From Deltaproteobacteria bacterium (GTDB lineage Bacteria > Desulfobacterota > Desulfobacteria > Desulfobacterales > JAUVGT01): DNA of 19,372 bases. The notes under the pieces are model-generated. The model ran no database searches, was not told the origin of the DNA, and was given only the letters and a program-made list of their open reading frames with translations. The stretch covers positions 1-19,372 of the forward strand of contig JAUVGT010000028.1 in assembly GCA_030593645.1 (NCBI GenBank), given 5' to 3'. Made by a program: the position numbers and the translations under genes. Positions 1-7,944 of this stretch are shown one piece after another; the stretch's first letter is position 1, and each line of letters opens with the position of its first letter.

Positions 1-145
1 AAAAGTCCAACTTCTGCGTTGTGCTGCATTTCGCAATCATTCAACGTACTATAAGTACGCTTCATGATTACGAAATTTGCACGCCTTGAATTTGAACTTT
101 TTACGAAACCGTCACATTCGGACTTTTTACGAAACCATCAACATT
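1..145. repeat. Family A MITE-like hairpin repeat, copy 1 (left end outside window)
   Basis: This is most of a copy of a repeat that recurs at 11815-11977 (inverted) and 19201-19372. Shared blocks are an outer GACTTTTTACGAAACC arm, the text CCAACTTCTGCGTTGTGCTG, a central palindrome around ACGTACTATAAGTACG, and GCACGCCTTGAATTTGAAC. The whole can fold on itself as an imperfect long hairpin. The right inverted end (ggacttttt...caacatt) stops at 145, and the left end is cut by the window edge. No coding capacity. The following stretch to hisF (146-262) holds a short CGCCA-TAGCCT-TGGCG stem and no gene that I can support. Confidence 0.8.
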
Positions 146-262
146 GAATCGAATAAAGATGAACGTCGACTACATGCCCGCCATAGCCTTGGCGACGGTG
201 GATGGAATGCGCTCCGTTTTGTCTTTTCTAATAAAAAATAGATTATTACAAGGAGAAAAAAT

Positions 263-1018
263 ATGCTAACCAAACGAATCATACCCTGCCTGGATGTGAA
301 AGACGGACAGACAGTTAAAGGCATCAATTTTGTAAACTTAAGGGAGGCGGGTGATCCGGTGGAACTGGGTGCTGTATATGCGGATCAGGGTGCGGATGAG
401 CTAGTGTACCTGGATATTACAGCTACCATAGAAAATCGTTCCACATTTATTGAACTGGTTAAAAATGTTGCCGCAAATATCAATATTCCATTTACTGTGG
501 GAGGCGGGATTACATCTGTTAAAGATGTGGGCGATTTACTAGAATCCGGTGCAGATAAAATTTCCATTAACTCTGCCGCAGTTGACAACCCGGATTTAAT
601 CGGAAAGCTGGCGAAAGCATTTGGAAGTCAATGTGTTGTTCTGGCAATCGACACCAAATTTTCAGAAAATCATTGGGAAGTATATATCCATGGTGGAAGG
701 ACTCCTGTGGGAAAAGAAACAGTCAAATGGGCGAAAGAAGTTGTTGACCGGGGTGCGGGAGAAATACTTCTGACATCTATGAATCATGACGGTACCAAAG
801 AGGGTTTTGCTGTTGATATCACGAAAACATTGTCGGAAATGCTGCCCATTCCTATAATCGCGTCAGGTGGCGGCGGGATACCGGAGCATTTTGTTGATGT
901 ATTTAAAAATGGTAAGGCAGACGCGGCATTGGCGGCCAGTATTTTTCATTTTAATGAAGTCAGGATCAAAGATTTAAAGCAGTACCTGGCTGATAACAAT
1001 ATTCCGGTGAGAATATGA
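263..1018 (+). CDS. hisF: Imidazole glycerol phosphate synthase cyclase subunit HisF
   Basis: HisF is the cyclase half of imidazole glycerol phosphate synthase. With ammonia delivered by HisH it converts PRFAR to imidazole glycerol phosphate and AICAR in cytosolic histidine synthesis. The 251 residues match the usual length and the (beta/alpha)8 barrel is complete. The N-terminal IIPCLDVKDG motif holds the first catalytic Asp (D11), and VVLAID holds the second at D130, the same numbers as in the well-studied Thermotoga enzyme. The phosphate-binding segments VGGGI and IASGGGG are also present. A strong AAGGAG ribosome site precedes the ATG. The stop overlaps the start of hisE by four bases, implying coupling. 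No hisH, hisA or hisI lies nearby. From memory, the stretch around HGGRTPVGKETVKWAKE and the HFVDVFKNGKADAALAASIFHF end resemble Bacteroidota-type HisF; that resemblance is an impression. Confidence 0.97.
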   Translation: MLTKRIIPCLDVKDGQTVKGINFVNLREAGDPVELGAVYADQGADELVYLDITATIENRSTFIELVKNVAANINIPFTVGGGITSVKDVGDLLESGADKISINSAAVDNPDLIGKLAKAFGSQCVVLAIDTKFSENHWEVYIHGGRTPVGKETVKWAKEVVDRGAGEILLTSMNHDGTKEGFAVDITKTLSEMLPIPIIASGGGGIPEHFVDVFKNGKADAALAASIFHFNEVRIKDLKQYLADNNIPVRI

Positions 1019-1338
1019 AATCAGAAAATAATGATATGAATAAAACAGATGAAACAGAAAGCGGCTTTTTATTTGACCTTGAAAAGATTATCAAAGATAG
1101 AAAACAAAACCCGGTTAAAGATTCGTACACGAATAGTCTGTTTAACGCCGGATTAAAAAGGATTGCCCAGAAAGTGGGTGAAGAGGCAACTGAGGTGATC
1201 ATTGAAGCCGTGGATGGCGATACTGAAAAGTTTAAAAATGAGGCGGCCGACCTGATATACCATCTGCTTGTATTGATTGCTGAAAAGGATTTGAGCATTG
1301 ACGATATTATTGCAGTATTAAAAAAAAGACATAGATAG
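1015..1338 (+). CDS. hisE: Phosphoribosyl-ATP pyrophosphatase HisE (stand-alone)
   Basis: HisE hydrolyses phosphoribosyl-ATP to phosphoribosyl-AMP and pyrophosphate, the second step of histidine synthesis. The 107-residue product carries the all-alpha MazG-like signature: FDLEKIIKDRK, then SYTNSLFNAGLKRIAQKVGEEATEVIIEA, whose EE pairs are metal-binding candidates, then NEAADLIYHLLVLI. The first 17 residues are polar and unrelated to the domain. The wording of the domain resembles the C-terminal half of bifunctional HisIE proteins, yet no HisI (phosphoribosyl-AMP cyclohydrolase) domain is encoded upstream: that space is hisF, with a 4-base ATGA overlap. HisI must therefore be encoded elsewhere. 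Function is confident from sequence; the derivation from a HisIE ancestor is inference. Confidence 0.93.
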   Translation: MKSENNDMNKTDETESGFLFDLEKIIKDRKQNPVKDSYTNSLFNAGLKRIAQKVGEEATEVIIEAVDGDTEKFKNEAADLIYHLLVLIAEKDLSIDDIIAVLKKRHR

Positions 1339-1368
1339 AAACGGTTTTAATATCTTTTCACGTGTCCA

Positions 1369-1480
1369 GATTCGGTGTCGGAGCAATCCGTCTGAGGCGG
1401 ATCAAACCTCGAAATATTTGATATATCCTTATTTGCGCGCCTTGAATTTAAACATTTTACGAGATCATCAGTGTTGACAT
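1369..1480. repeat. Chimeric repeat: family B fragment joined to a family A end
   Basis: The left part contains AAACCTCGAAATATTTGATAT, matching (on the opposite strand) the core of the long hairpin at 10077-10242. The right part, GCGCGCCTTGAATTTAAACATTTTACGAGATCATCA, matches the right arm of family A (compare 90-141). A small palindrome, ATCCG-tctgagg-CGGAT, sits inside the family B portion. The 213-base gap between hisE and the next gene is therefore mostly repeat debris. Confidence 0.6.
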
Positions 1481-1551
1481 ATTACAGTAAATCTATCAAA
1501 CTTGATTATCTGGAGCCATTTTCATAGAATTACATCATAAGGAGATTCATC

Positions 1552-2715
1552 ATGCAAAAGAAATTTAAAAATCTTGAAACCAAATTGGTACATTCAGGTG
1601 AACCGGAACCGCGTATCGAAGGCTCTGTCTGTATGCCGGTATTTCAATCCTCTACTTTTGAATACAGCGGACAGAAGAGTTATCATGACCTTAAATATAT
1701 ACGTCTTAACAATACACCCAATCATACGGCACTTCACAGAAAACTCGCGGCCATTGAAAATGCTGAAGCCGGGCTGGTTTTTGCGAGCGGTATGGCGGCA
1801 ATTTCAACAGCGCTGCTGACATTTTTATCTGCGGGTGATCACATACTGGCACAAGGCAGCCTATACGGCGGAACACACGATCTGTTTACGAAAGATCTTC
1901 CCGCCCTTGGAATAACCTGTGATTTTATTCCGGATGACAAATCCACATGGGAATCAAAAATTCGTCCTGAAACTAAAATAATTTATTGTGAATCAATGAC
2001 CAATCCACTCCTCCAGATTATCGACCTTGAAGCTGTTGTTGAATTCGCAAAAGCTCACCAGCTTATTTCAATCGTTGATAATACGTTTCCAAGTCCGGTT
2101 AATTTCAGGCCGGCCGAGTGGGGATTTGACCTTTCTGCTCATTCGTGTACCAAGTATTTAAACGGACATTCAGATATCGTGGCAGGATCGGTGATGGGTA
2201 AAGAGGATATGATCGAAAAGATTACACATAAATTGAATCATCTTGGCGGGACACTTGATCCGCATACATGTTTTCTGCTTCACAGGGGTATTAAAACCTT
2301 GGCCGTGAGAGTCAAATATCAGAATGAAAGCACACTAAAGATTGCAGAATTTTTAAACAATCATGAATCTGTTGAAAAGGTAAACTATCCGGGACTTAAA
2401 GATCATCCCCAGTACAAGCTGGCGGAAAAATTTTTTGACGGTTTCAGCGGGATGATAAGTTTTGAGTTAAAAGGTACGGTGGAAGAGGCGGATCGGTTTA
2501 TAGAAAATATTACGCTTCCTGTTTCAGCGCCAAGCCTTGGCGGTGTTGAAACACTGATCACACGCCCGGCCCTTACATCCCATTCCGGGATGTCTCCGGA
2601 AGAGCGGATCGCGCAGGGAATTTCAGACAACCTGATCCGGCTTTCGGTCGGTATTGAATCGACTGAGGATTTGATTGAAGACTTTGATCAGGCTTTTGCG
2701 CGAGCCCTTAGGTAA
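1552..2715 (+). CDS. Trans-sulfuration family PLP enzyme (cystathionine gamma-synthase/lyase type)
   Basis: A fold-type I PLP enzyme of the Cys/Met metabolism family, 387 residues, the usual length. The Schiff-base lysine is K201 in SAHSCTKYLNGHSD. D176 (IVDNTF) should pair with the pyridine nitrogen, Y105 in LYGGT stacks on the cofactor, Y49-x-R51 is the phosphate-binding pair given to the neighbouring subunit, and R363 in LIRLSVG should bind the substrate carboxylate. The residue after YG is Gly, not the Cys (C116) characteristic of classical methionine gamma-lyase, so a cystathionine gamma-synthase, cystathionine gamma-lyase or O-acylhomoserine sulfhydrylase role is more likely. Sequence alone does not settle which. 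It stands alone, with a good AAGGAG site upstream and a convergent TPR gene 20 bases downstream. Confidence 0.92.
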   Translation: MQKKFKNLETKLVHSGEPEPRIEGSVCMPVFQSSTFEYSGQKSYHDLKYIRLNNTPNHTALHRKLAAIENAEAGLVFASGMAAISTALLTFLSAGDHILAQGSLYGGTHDLFTKDLPALGITCDFIPDDKSTWESKIRPETKIIYCESMTNPLLQIIDLEAVVEFAKAHQLISIVDNTFPSPVNFRPAEWGFDLSAHSCTKYLNGHSDIVAGSVMGKEDMIEKITHKLNHLGGTLDPHTCFLLHRGIKTLAVRVKYQNESTLKIAEFLNNHESVEKVNYPGLKDHPQYKLAEKFFDGFSGMISFELKGTVEEADRFIENITLPVSAPSLGGVETLITRPALTSHSGMSPEERIAQGISDNLIRLSVGIESTEDLIEDFDQAFARALR

Positions 2716-2725
2716 GATTTGATGA

Positions 2726-2753
2726 TTTAGGCACTTTAGATTTTAGTCACTTT
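2726..2753. repeat. Two TTTAGKCACTTT units (CTAAAGTGMC-type repeat)
   Basis: TTTAGGCACTTT (2726-2737) and TTTAGTCACTTT (2742-2753) are near-identical units 16 bases apart. The second encodes the last residues (VTK) of the minus-strand TPR gene. The same unit recurs at 4850-4861 and 4915-4926, at the ends of two other genes. Confidence 0.6.
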
Positions 2754-3902
2754 CTTTTCCACCAATCTTCTCATTTCGTCCAAACGCATTTTCGGTAAAT
2801 CCGGGTTTATTTTTTCAACTGATTTTTTAAAGTATTTTTCAGACTTTTCATTTTTGCCTAAAGCCAAAAAACATATTCCCAAATAATATGTATATTGATA
2901 GCTTTTTGAATGTTCGGTGATCAATTGAAACAAATCAACTGCCTTGCCATATTCACCGATATTAAAATCATAATATGCAACAGTTAATATCATCTGCAGA
3001 TGGTTTGCGAGTTTATCCTTTTTAGAGTCGATTTTTATACCGCTGTTTGAAATGTTAACAATATTCTTAAACCCCTCAATATTTCCCATGAAATCATATG
3101 CGGCTTTATAATCCTTTTGATAAAAATAAAGATCTATTAGGAGGTATTGTATTTCTTCGAAAGTGGGAAGATGGTTGAGTGCTTCCTTAAATTCATTTTC
3201 AGCTCCGATAAAATTTTTTCTTTTCAGTTTCATGGTGCCGGCAAAGAAATGATGAAAGGCTTTCATTTTATTCCGGGAAGGAAAATATCTGATTTTGACA
3301 TAGAACCTGTTTAATTTAAGATGGAAACGGTCATACCGTTTACCCTTGCTGTCGTTTTTTTTATGTCTGCAGGTGATATATGTGTCATAAAAAAGACTTT
3401 CATTTAAATAGTAAGCATCATCTTTAAATTGAAGGATAAATGATTCACAAAAGGACAGCAGACGGCTTTTAAACCCGGGGTTTGTATTTTTAATGTTTTT
3501 TCTTATTATTGCGTACGATTCATCAGCATTCTTGTCCGCGCATAATACGCATAAATGTTTGTAGCATAATGCAAGGAGGTTATCAGGTGATATTTTTAAT
3601 ACCTCCTCAAAACTGTTAAGCGCGTGATTGATTTTATGGTTGTCATAGTAAATCACACCGATGTGAAGATGATAGGCAGGATTTGAAGGATTTTTTAGAA
3701 TCGCGATTTCAAGAAGCTCTATTGCTTCTGTATATTTTTTCTGTTCAGCCAGGGATAGCGCTTTATGTAAATATATCCCGGGATCGTCAGAAAACAAATT
3801 GAGGGCCTGATTGAACAGATTGACGCTGTCCTCGTAGTGACCAACATTGGCCTGTTTTTGTCCTTTTTTAAAAAGTCTTTCCGCTTGTATTGATTTTATC
3901 AT
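2736..3902 (-). CDS. Tetratricopeptide repeat protein
   Basis: A 388-residue protein built of helical TPR units and without an obvious signal peptide or membrane segment, so probably cytosolic. Three consecutive TPRs are clear at about residues 6-40, 41-74 and 75-108, with the typical pattern (for example YEDSVNLFNQALNLFSDDPGIYLHKALSLAEQKKYTEAIELLEIAILKNPSNP split over two units). A less regular, basic central part (about 110-215) follows, then further TPR-like units near 217-250 and 305-375. TPR arrays mediate protein-protein contacts; the partner is unknown. The protein is Lys-rich and the gene AT-rich compared with the lexA-imuB-dnaE2 cluster. The ribosome site (AAGTGGA) is weak. It runs convergent to the PLP enzyme gene and divergent from the exported protein gene at 4195. 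Its last codons (VTKI-stop) lie in an intergenic-type repeat unit. Confidence 0.85.
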   Translation of the reverse strand: MIKSIQAERLFKKGQKQANVGHYEDSVNLFNQALNLFSDDPGIYLHKALSLAEQKKYTEAIELLEIAILKNPSNPAYHLHIGVIYYDNHKINHALNSFEEVLKISPDNLLALCYKHLCVLCADKNADESYAIIRKNIKNTNPGFKSRLLSFCESFILQFKDDAYYLNESLFYDTYITCRHKKNDSKGKRYDRFHLKLNRFYVKIRYFPSRNKMKAFHHFFAGTMKLKRKNFIGAENEFKEALNHLPTFEEIQYLLIDLYFYQKDYKAAYDFMGNIEGFKNIVNISNSGIKIDSKKDKLANHLQMILTVAYYDFNIGEYGKAVDLFQLITEHSKSYQYTYYLGICFLALGKNEKSEKYFKKSVEKINPDLPKMRLDEMRRLVEKKVTKI

Positions 3903-4014
3903 AATTTAAATCCACTTCTAATCATTATCTGTGATTAATGAAATGAGTATGCACTGAAATATACGAAAAATGTTAAAACATTTGAAAAAATATTCACAAA
4001 ACTGGATTTATTTT

Positions 4015-4043
4015 TTGACAATCCTTAAAAAAGACGGTTTAAT
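4015..4043 (+). promoter_or_regulatory. Candidate sigma70-type promoter
   Basis: TTGACA at 4015-4020, a 17-base spacer, then TTTAAT at 4038-4043 (TATAAT also occurs at 4044-4049, but with a spacer that is too long). It lies in the divergent AT-rich gap upstream of the exported protein gene and would give a leader of about 145 bases. By pattern only. Confidence 0.4.
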
Positions 4044-4194
4044 TATAATACTATTTATTATGATCATATTGCAATCGAATACGTCCGCGATAGAATCTGA
4101 TGCGTTTAAACATTAGAAGTGCTGTCGAACAGTGAATGCCGAATGCCAAAACCATCATAAACGGATACAATCAAAAAAAATAGGAGGAAGAAAA

Positions 4195-4851
4195 ATGAAA
4201 AAATTATTTATTTTCTTTTTAACGTTATTAATGTTTTCGGGAATTGTATCGACAACCGTTGCAAAAAAAACCAAGCAGGAAAAACAGCTTTATACGGCTT
4301 ATAATATATGGATTCTTAAAGAATCAAATATGAAATGCATTAACTTTAAAACAGGTAAAAGAATAATTTTCGCGGGAACACCGGTAAGCAATGTCAAAAA
4401 AGTATATGTAGCAAAATCGGGTGGGAAAGAAAAAAATATGTTAGGGGGCAGTGACAGTAATGAGTATTACAAAAAAATACGTTTTAATATCGAAGGTCAG
4501 CGGAGGAGAATCCGAATCGGTTTTGAAAGTAGATATCATCGGGGAATAAAAATCGATGACTACCTGGAACGGATGTTCACAGAAAAAACATTTGAGGAGC
4601 AGACCGCCGGAATGACTGAAAAAGAAATACTCGCAATCAAAAACGGTGTGTTGGTGGCGGGGATGTCAAAAAAGGCTGTTCTCATGTCATATGGCTATCC
4701 GCCAGCGCATAAAACACCCAGTATTGAAGATAATGATTGGTATTACTGGATGAACAAAAGAGAGGTTAAAAAAATCTGTTTTGATGAGAATCAAAGAACG
4801 GTTCGGTGTGAAAAAAGAGTAAAAAGCATTAAAATTGAGGATACGCTGTAA
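4195..4851 (+). CDS. Exported protein with BamE/SmpA-like C-terminal segment
   Basis: The start is placed at 4195 because an AGGAGG site lies just before it and the translation then begins with a typical signal peptide: MKK, a hydrophobic run to about residue 18, and a likely cleavage after STTVA. An upstream in-frame start at 4132 would bury this signal. The mature protein (about 195 residues) is Lys-rich. Its C-terminal part (about residues 155-205) reads NGVLVAGMSKKAVLMSYGYP, then a WYYW aromatic cluster and a CFDENQRTV strand. This is the layout of BamE/OmlA-like small domains (G-M-s-k-x-x-V, G-x-P, then a W-Y strand) found in many periplasmic and outer-membrane proteins. There is no lipobox Cys, so it is probably periplasmic rather than a lipoprotein. 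Specific function unknown. Confidence 0.75.
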   Translation: MKKLFIFFLTLLMFSGIVSTTVAKKTKQEKQLYTAYNIWILKESNMKCINFKTGKRIIFAGTPVSNVKKVYVAKSGGKEKNMLGGSDSNEYYKKIRFNIEGQRRRIRIGFESRYHRGIKIDDYLERMFTEKTFEEQTAGMTEKEILAIKNGVLVAGMSKKAVLMSYGYPPAHKTPSIEDNDWYYWMNKREVKKICFDENQRTVRCEKRVKSIKIEDTL

Positions 4852-4926
4852 AGTGACTAAAGTTCTTGTATCGCTTCGCTCTATTCATTTTTATTCTGGA
4901 TAGAATTCTTAAACTTTAGGCACTTG
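4850..4926. repeat. Inverted pair of CTAAAGTGMC-type units
   Basis: AAAGTGACTAAA (4850-4861) starts inside the stop codon of the exported protein gene. TTTAGGCACTTG (4915-4926) is its inverted near-copy and encodes the last residues of the error-prone polymerase (QVPKV-stop). The pair could form a stem between the convergent genes with a loop of about 50 bases. Confidence 0.55.
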
Positions 4927-7900
4927 TTTTTCCCCTGGCCGTAACGGCAAATAATCAACCCGGTTTACAGCCAGGGTAGCCACGCCAAAATCTTGATCTA
5001 CCTTGCCGGAGAGGATAAAAGGGCGACTGCGGTCAAGTATGGCGCAAAAGCGTCGGTATGCTTTCGGAAAAAAGGTGGTTTCAACCAGGCCGGTTTCATC
5101 TTCAAAGGTCAAAAACTCCATGGGATCGCCGTGTTTTGTGTGCACAACCTTTCCGGTAATCAGAAGACCGGCAAACCGTATATGCCTTCCTTTAAAATTG
5201 TGAATGTCTTTGGCCTTAACGGTTTTTATGCTTTTTAACGTGTCAGCATGCAGCAGCATTGGATGAAGATTGCATAAAAAACCGAGAACCGCGAATTCAC
5301 GGCGATGACGTTCGTGTATCTTGTCCGGTGGGAATGAAGGTTTTTCCACGGGTGTGTTAAATTTACCGGTAAAGAGATTTGGTTTATCAGCCTGTTTTGC
5401 CCTTGTCCTTTGCCATCCTGTAAGATCCCACAACAAAGAAGCCCTTTTTTCACTGCTATGAAGGGAATCAAAGGCACCGGCATGTATCAGGGCGCGAGTT
5501 TCCGGCTCGTCCGGCCGAATCCGTTCAAGGAAATCGATCAGGCTTGAAAATGGTCTTATCGCCCTGTGTTTAAGAATACGCTGTCTGGTCGCGGCACCCA
5601 GGTTTTTGACAGAGAGCAGGCCGACGCGTATTGATTTTCCCCTGCCTGTCCAGAGGGCAACACATTTGTTTATATCAGGACGTGTTATTTTTATACCCAT
5701 GCGGCGGGCTTCGGACACATACGCGAAGGTGGAGTAAAAGCCTCCCCGGTTGCTAATGACAGAGGCCATAAATTCAGCCGGGTAATGGGTTTTTAAATAC
5801 GCGGACTGGAAAGACACGCGGGCGTAGCTCGCACTATGAGGTTTGCAGAAAGAATAGCCTTCAAAACTCATCATCATTTCCCAAACCGCGTTTATCTGTT
5901 TATCGTTAACGCCCCGGGCACGGGCACCGGCTGTAAAACGGTTTTTATAGACGCGAAGCCCGCGCTCTTTATCTTTTTTAGATAGAATTTTACGAAAACC
6001 GTCTGCTTCTACATGTGAAAATCCTGCCAGCGCGACCGCTGTTTTGGAAACATCTTCCTGGAAGACCATGATTCCATAGGTTTCATCAAGTACGCCGGAA
6101 AGTAAAGGGTGGATCGGTTCCCATTTCCCGCCGTGGAGTCTTCGGATATATTCACGGACATAAGCATTTGCCGCGGGACGTATCAGGCTGCTATGAATGA
6201 CCAGGTGTTCAAAGTCTCCGACCCTGGCTTTTTTTTGAAACAGGCGTGTTGCCGGGCTTTCAATATAAAAACACCCCATTGTTTCACCACGGGCTACATT
6301 TTCCTGTGTTCGGAAATCATCTTCCGGATTCCAGCTTTGCTCATCAAAGGGAATACCATTCGTGTGAATGTTAGTGATGGCATCCCGGATCACAGCCAGG
6401 CTCCGGTTACCGAGAAGATCAATCTTGACCAGCCCAGCCTCTTCGGTTCCGTCTTTTTCCCATTGAATGACCGGCACCCCTTTTGGGGCGGGTTCGATTG
6501 GGACATACTCATTCAGGGGCCTGGGAGTGATCACTACCCCGCCGGGATGTACGGAGATGTGGCGCGGGATGCCGATTATCTGCTGGGCAAGCTGTATGAT
6601 TTCAGGCCATGGCTCAGGGAAATCAAGGCGGCGGAGTTCGGGCTGTGTTTTCAGGCGTGCCAGGAGATCATCGCCTTCGGCGGCTGCCCGCCAGAACCAT
6701 GGGAGACGTTTTGAGAGCTGGCCGATTTCCCGATCGGTCAACCCGTAGACCTTGGCGGTTTCACGGATTGCCATTCGGGGCCGGAAAGCGACATGATTGC
6801 AGACCAGGGCGGCATGGCCCTCGTATTGCTGCAGTACAGAGAAAAGAACATCATCACGTTCGTCCCAGGCAAAATCGATATCGATGTCCGGCGGGTCCAG
6901 GCGGCCGGGATTCAGGAACCGTTCAAAGTAAAGGTTGTGTTTGATCGGGCAGACATTTGTGATCTCTAAGCTGTATGCCACAAGTGAGGCTGCTCCGCTT
7001 CCCCGGCCGCATATACGCGGGCTTCTCTGCACTATGTCTTTAACCACCAGAAAATATGAAGAAAAATTCATTTTTTTGATGATACGCAGTTCGTGCTCAA
7101 GACGTTTTATTACGGGTACGGGAAGGTTATTTTCATAGCGCTGTTTCGCACCATTGTATGCGGCTTCACGGAGCAGTTGATCCGAAGATTTTTCTCGTGA
7201 TTTTTTCCATGGCGGCATAACCAGCCCGTTTCGCGGGCCGGTATATGAGAGCCGTTCAGCGATTTTTTCGGTAGCCTTGATAGTCTCGGGCCAGACAGCA
7301 AACCGGCTTTGATATTCTACAGGAGAAGCGAGCCACGCGTCGGAAGGGGCGGCGTCCAGTGGAGTAAGTTTGGAAAGAGACGTGTTGAGATCGATCGCGC
7401 GTAAAAGGCGATGTACTTTGGCATCATTGGGCTCAAGGAAAAAACTACCCGGAGTCGCCACGGTTAAGACACCCAGGCGGCGCGCTGTCTCGCGCAATTT
7501 AAAGGCGGCACTGTCCGGCTTGCGCGGTACCGCCGCCGCAGTGCTGATGCCGGTTTCGTACCAGTGTGTCAGAAGATCGGGGGACTGGGTGATCACAGTC
7601 AAGCCCGCCGCATGACCGGGAACAATTGTTTTGAGATCAAAAGGTTCATCCTCGGCCAAACAGCGGCGTGTAATCAGACGGCAGAGGTTGCGATAGCCTG
7701 TTTCGTTTTCAACAAGGCATACAGCGCGGACCCGGGATACAGGATCTGTAAGTTCAGCACCGATCACAGGGCGGATATTGTTTTGTCTGCAGGCTTTGAT
7801 AAAAGGCCATAAACCATAAAGATTATCTGTATCGGTAAGGGCCAAGCAGGGGTAACCGAGCTGTTTGGCCGCGGAACAGATTTGTTGCGGTGAGCGGGTG

Positions 7901-7944
7901 CCCCACATCATGGAATAATATGAACGGACAGTAAGCGGAATCAT
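4909..7944 (-). CDS. dnaE2: Error-prone DNA polymerase DnaE2 (ImuC)
   Basis: A C-family DNA polymerase of 1011 residues, the length of DnaE2/ImuC rather than the replicative alpha subunit (about 1160). In the ImuABC mutasome it carries out translesion synthesis. Seen in order: an N-terminal PHP domain (1-220), the palm with CGRGSGAASLVAYSL (about 312-326) and PPDIDIDF, whose D355 and D357 are the catalytic pair, finger and thumb regions, a helix-hairpin region near FSSLIDFLERIRPDEPETRALIHAGAFD, and a C-terminal OB fold (RHIRFAGLLITGKV... to ...FGVATLAVNRVDYL). The PHP metal site looks degenerate: the usual H-x-H near the start is T5-x-R7 and the TDH motif is TDT (T39), so this domain is probably structural only. 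The start overlaps the imuB stop by four bases (ATGA). As part of a lexA-led cluster it is expected to be damage-inducible. Confidence 0.95.
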   Translation of the reverse strand: MIPLTVRSYYSMMWGTRSPQQICSAAKQLGYPCLALTDTDNLYGLWPFIKACRQNNIRPVIGAELTDPVSRVRAVCLVENETGYRNLCRLITRRCLAEDEPFDLKTIVPGHAAGLTVITQSPDLLTHWYETGISTAAAVPRKPDSAAFKLRETARRLGVLTVATPGSFFLEPNDAKVHRLLRAIDLNTSLSKLTPLDAAPSDAWLASPVEYQSRFAVWPETIKATEKIAERLSYTGPRNGLVMPPWKKSREKSSDQLLREAAYNGAKQRYENNLPVPVIKRLEHELRIIKKMNFSSYFLVVKDIVQRSPRICGRGSGAASLVAYSLEITNVCPIKHNLYFERFLNPGRLDPPDIDIDFAWDERDDVLFSVLQQYEGHAALVCNHVAFRPRMAIRETAKVYGLTDREIGQLSKRLPWFWRAAAEGDDLLARLKTQPELRRLDFPEPWPEIIQLAQQIIGIPRHISVHPGGVVITPRPLNEYVPIEPAPKGVPVIQWEKDGTEEAGLVKIDLLGNRSLAVIRDAITNIHTNGIPFDEQSWNPEDDFRTQENVARGETMGCFYIESPATRLFQKKARVGDFEHLVIHSSLIRPAANAYVREYIRRLHGGKWEPIHPLLSGVLDETYGIMVFQEDVSKTAVALAGFSHVEADGFRKILSKKDKERGLRVYKNRFTAGARARGVNDKQINAVWEMMMSFEGYSFCKPHSASYARVSFQSAYLKTHYPAEFMASVISNRGGFYSTFAYVSEARRMGIKITRPDINKCVALWTGRGKSIRVGLLSVKNLGAATRQRILKHRAIRPFSSLIDFLERIRPDEPETRALIHAGAFDSLHSSEKRASLLWDLTGWQRTRAKQADKPNLFTGKFNTPVEKPSFPPDKIHERHRREFAVLGFLCNLHPMLLHADTLKSIKTVKAKDIHNFKGRHIRFAGLLITGKVVHTKHGDPMEFLTFEDETGLVETTFFPKAYRRFCAILDRSRPFILSGKVDQDFGVATLAVNRVDYLPLRPGEKQVPKV

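Noticed and set aside
6109..6714. A 201-codon plus-strand reading frame inside dnaE2
   Set aside because: Antisense to the palm region of a strongly conserved gene, with no ribosome site or recognisable domain.
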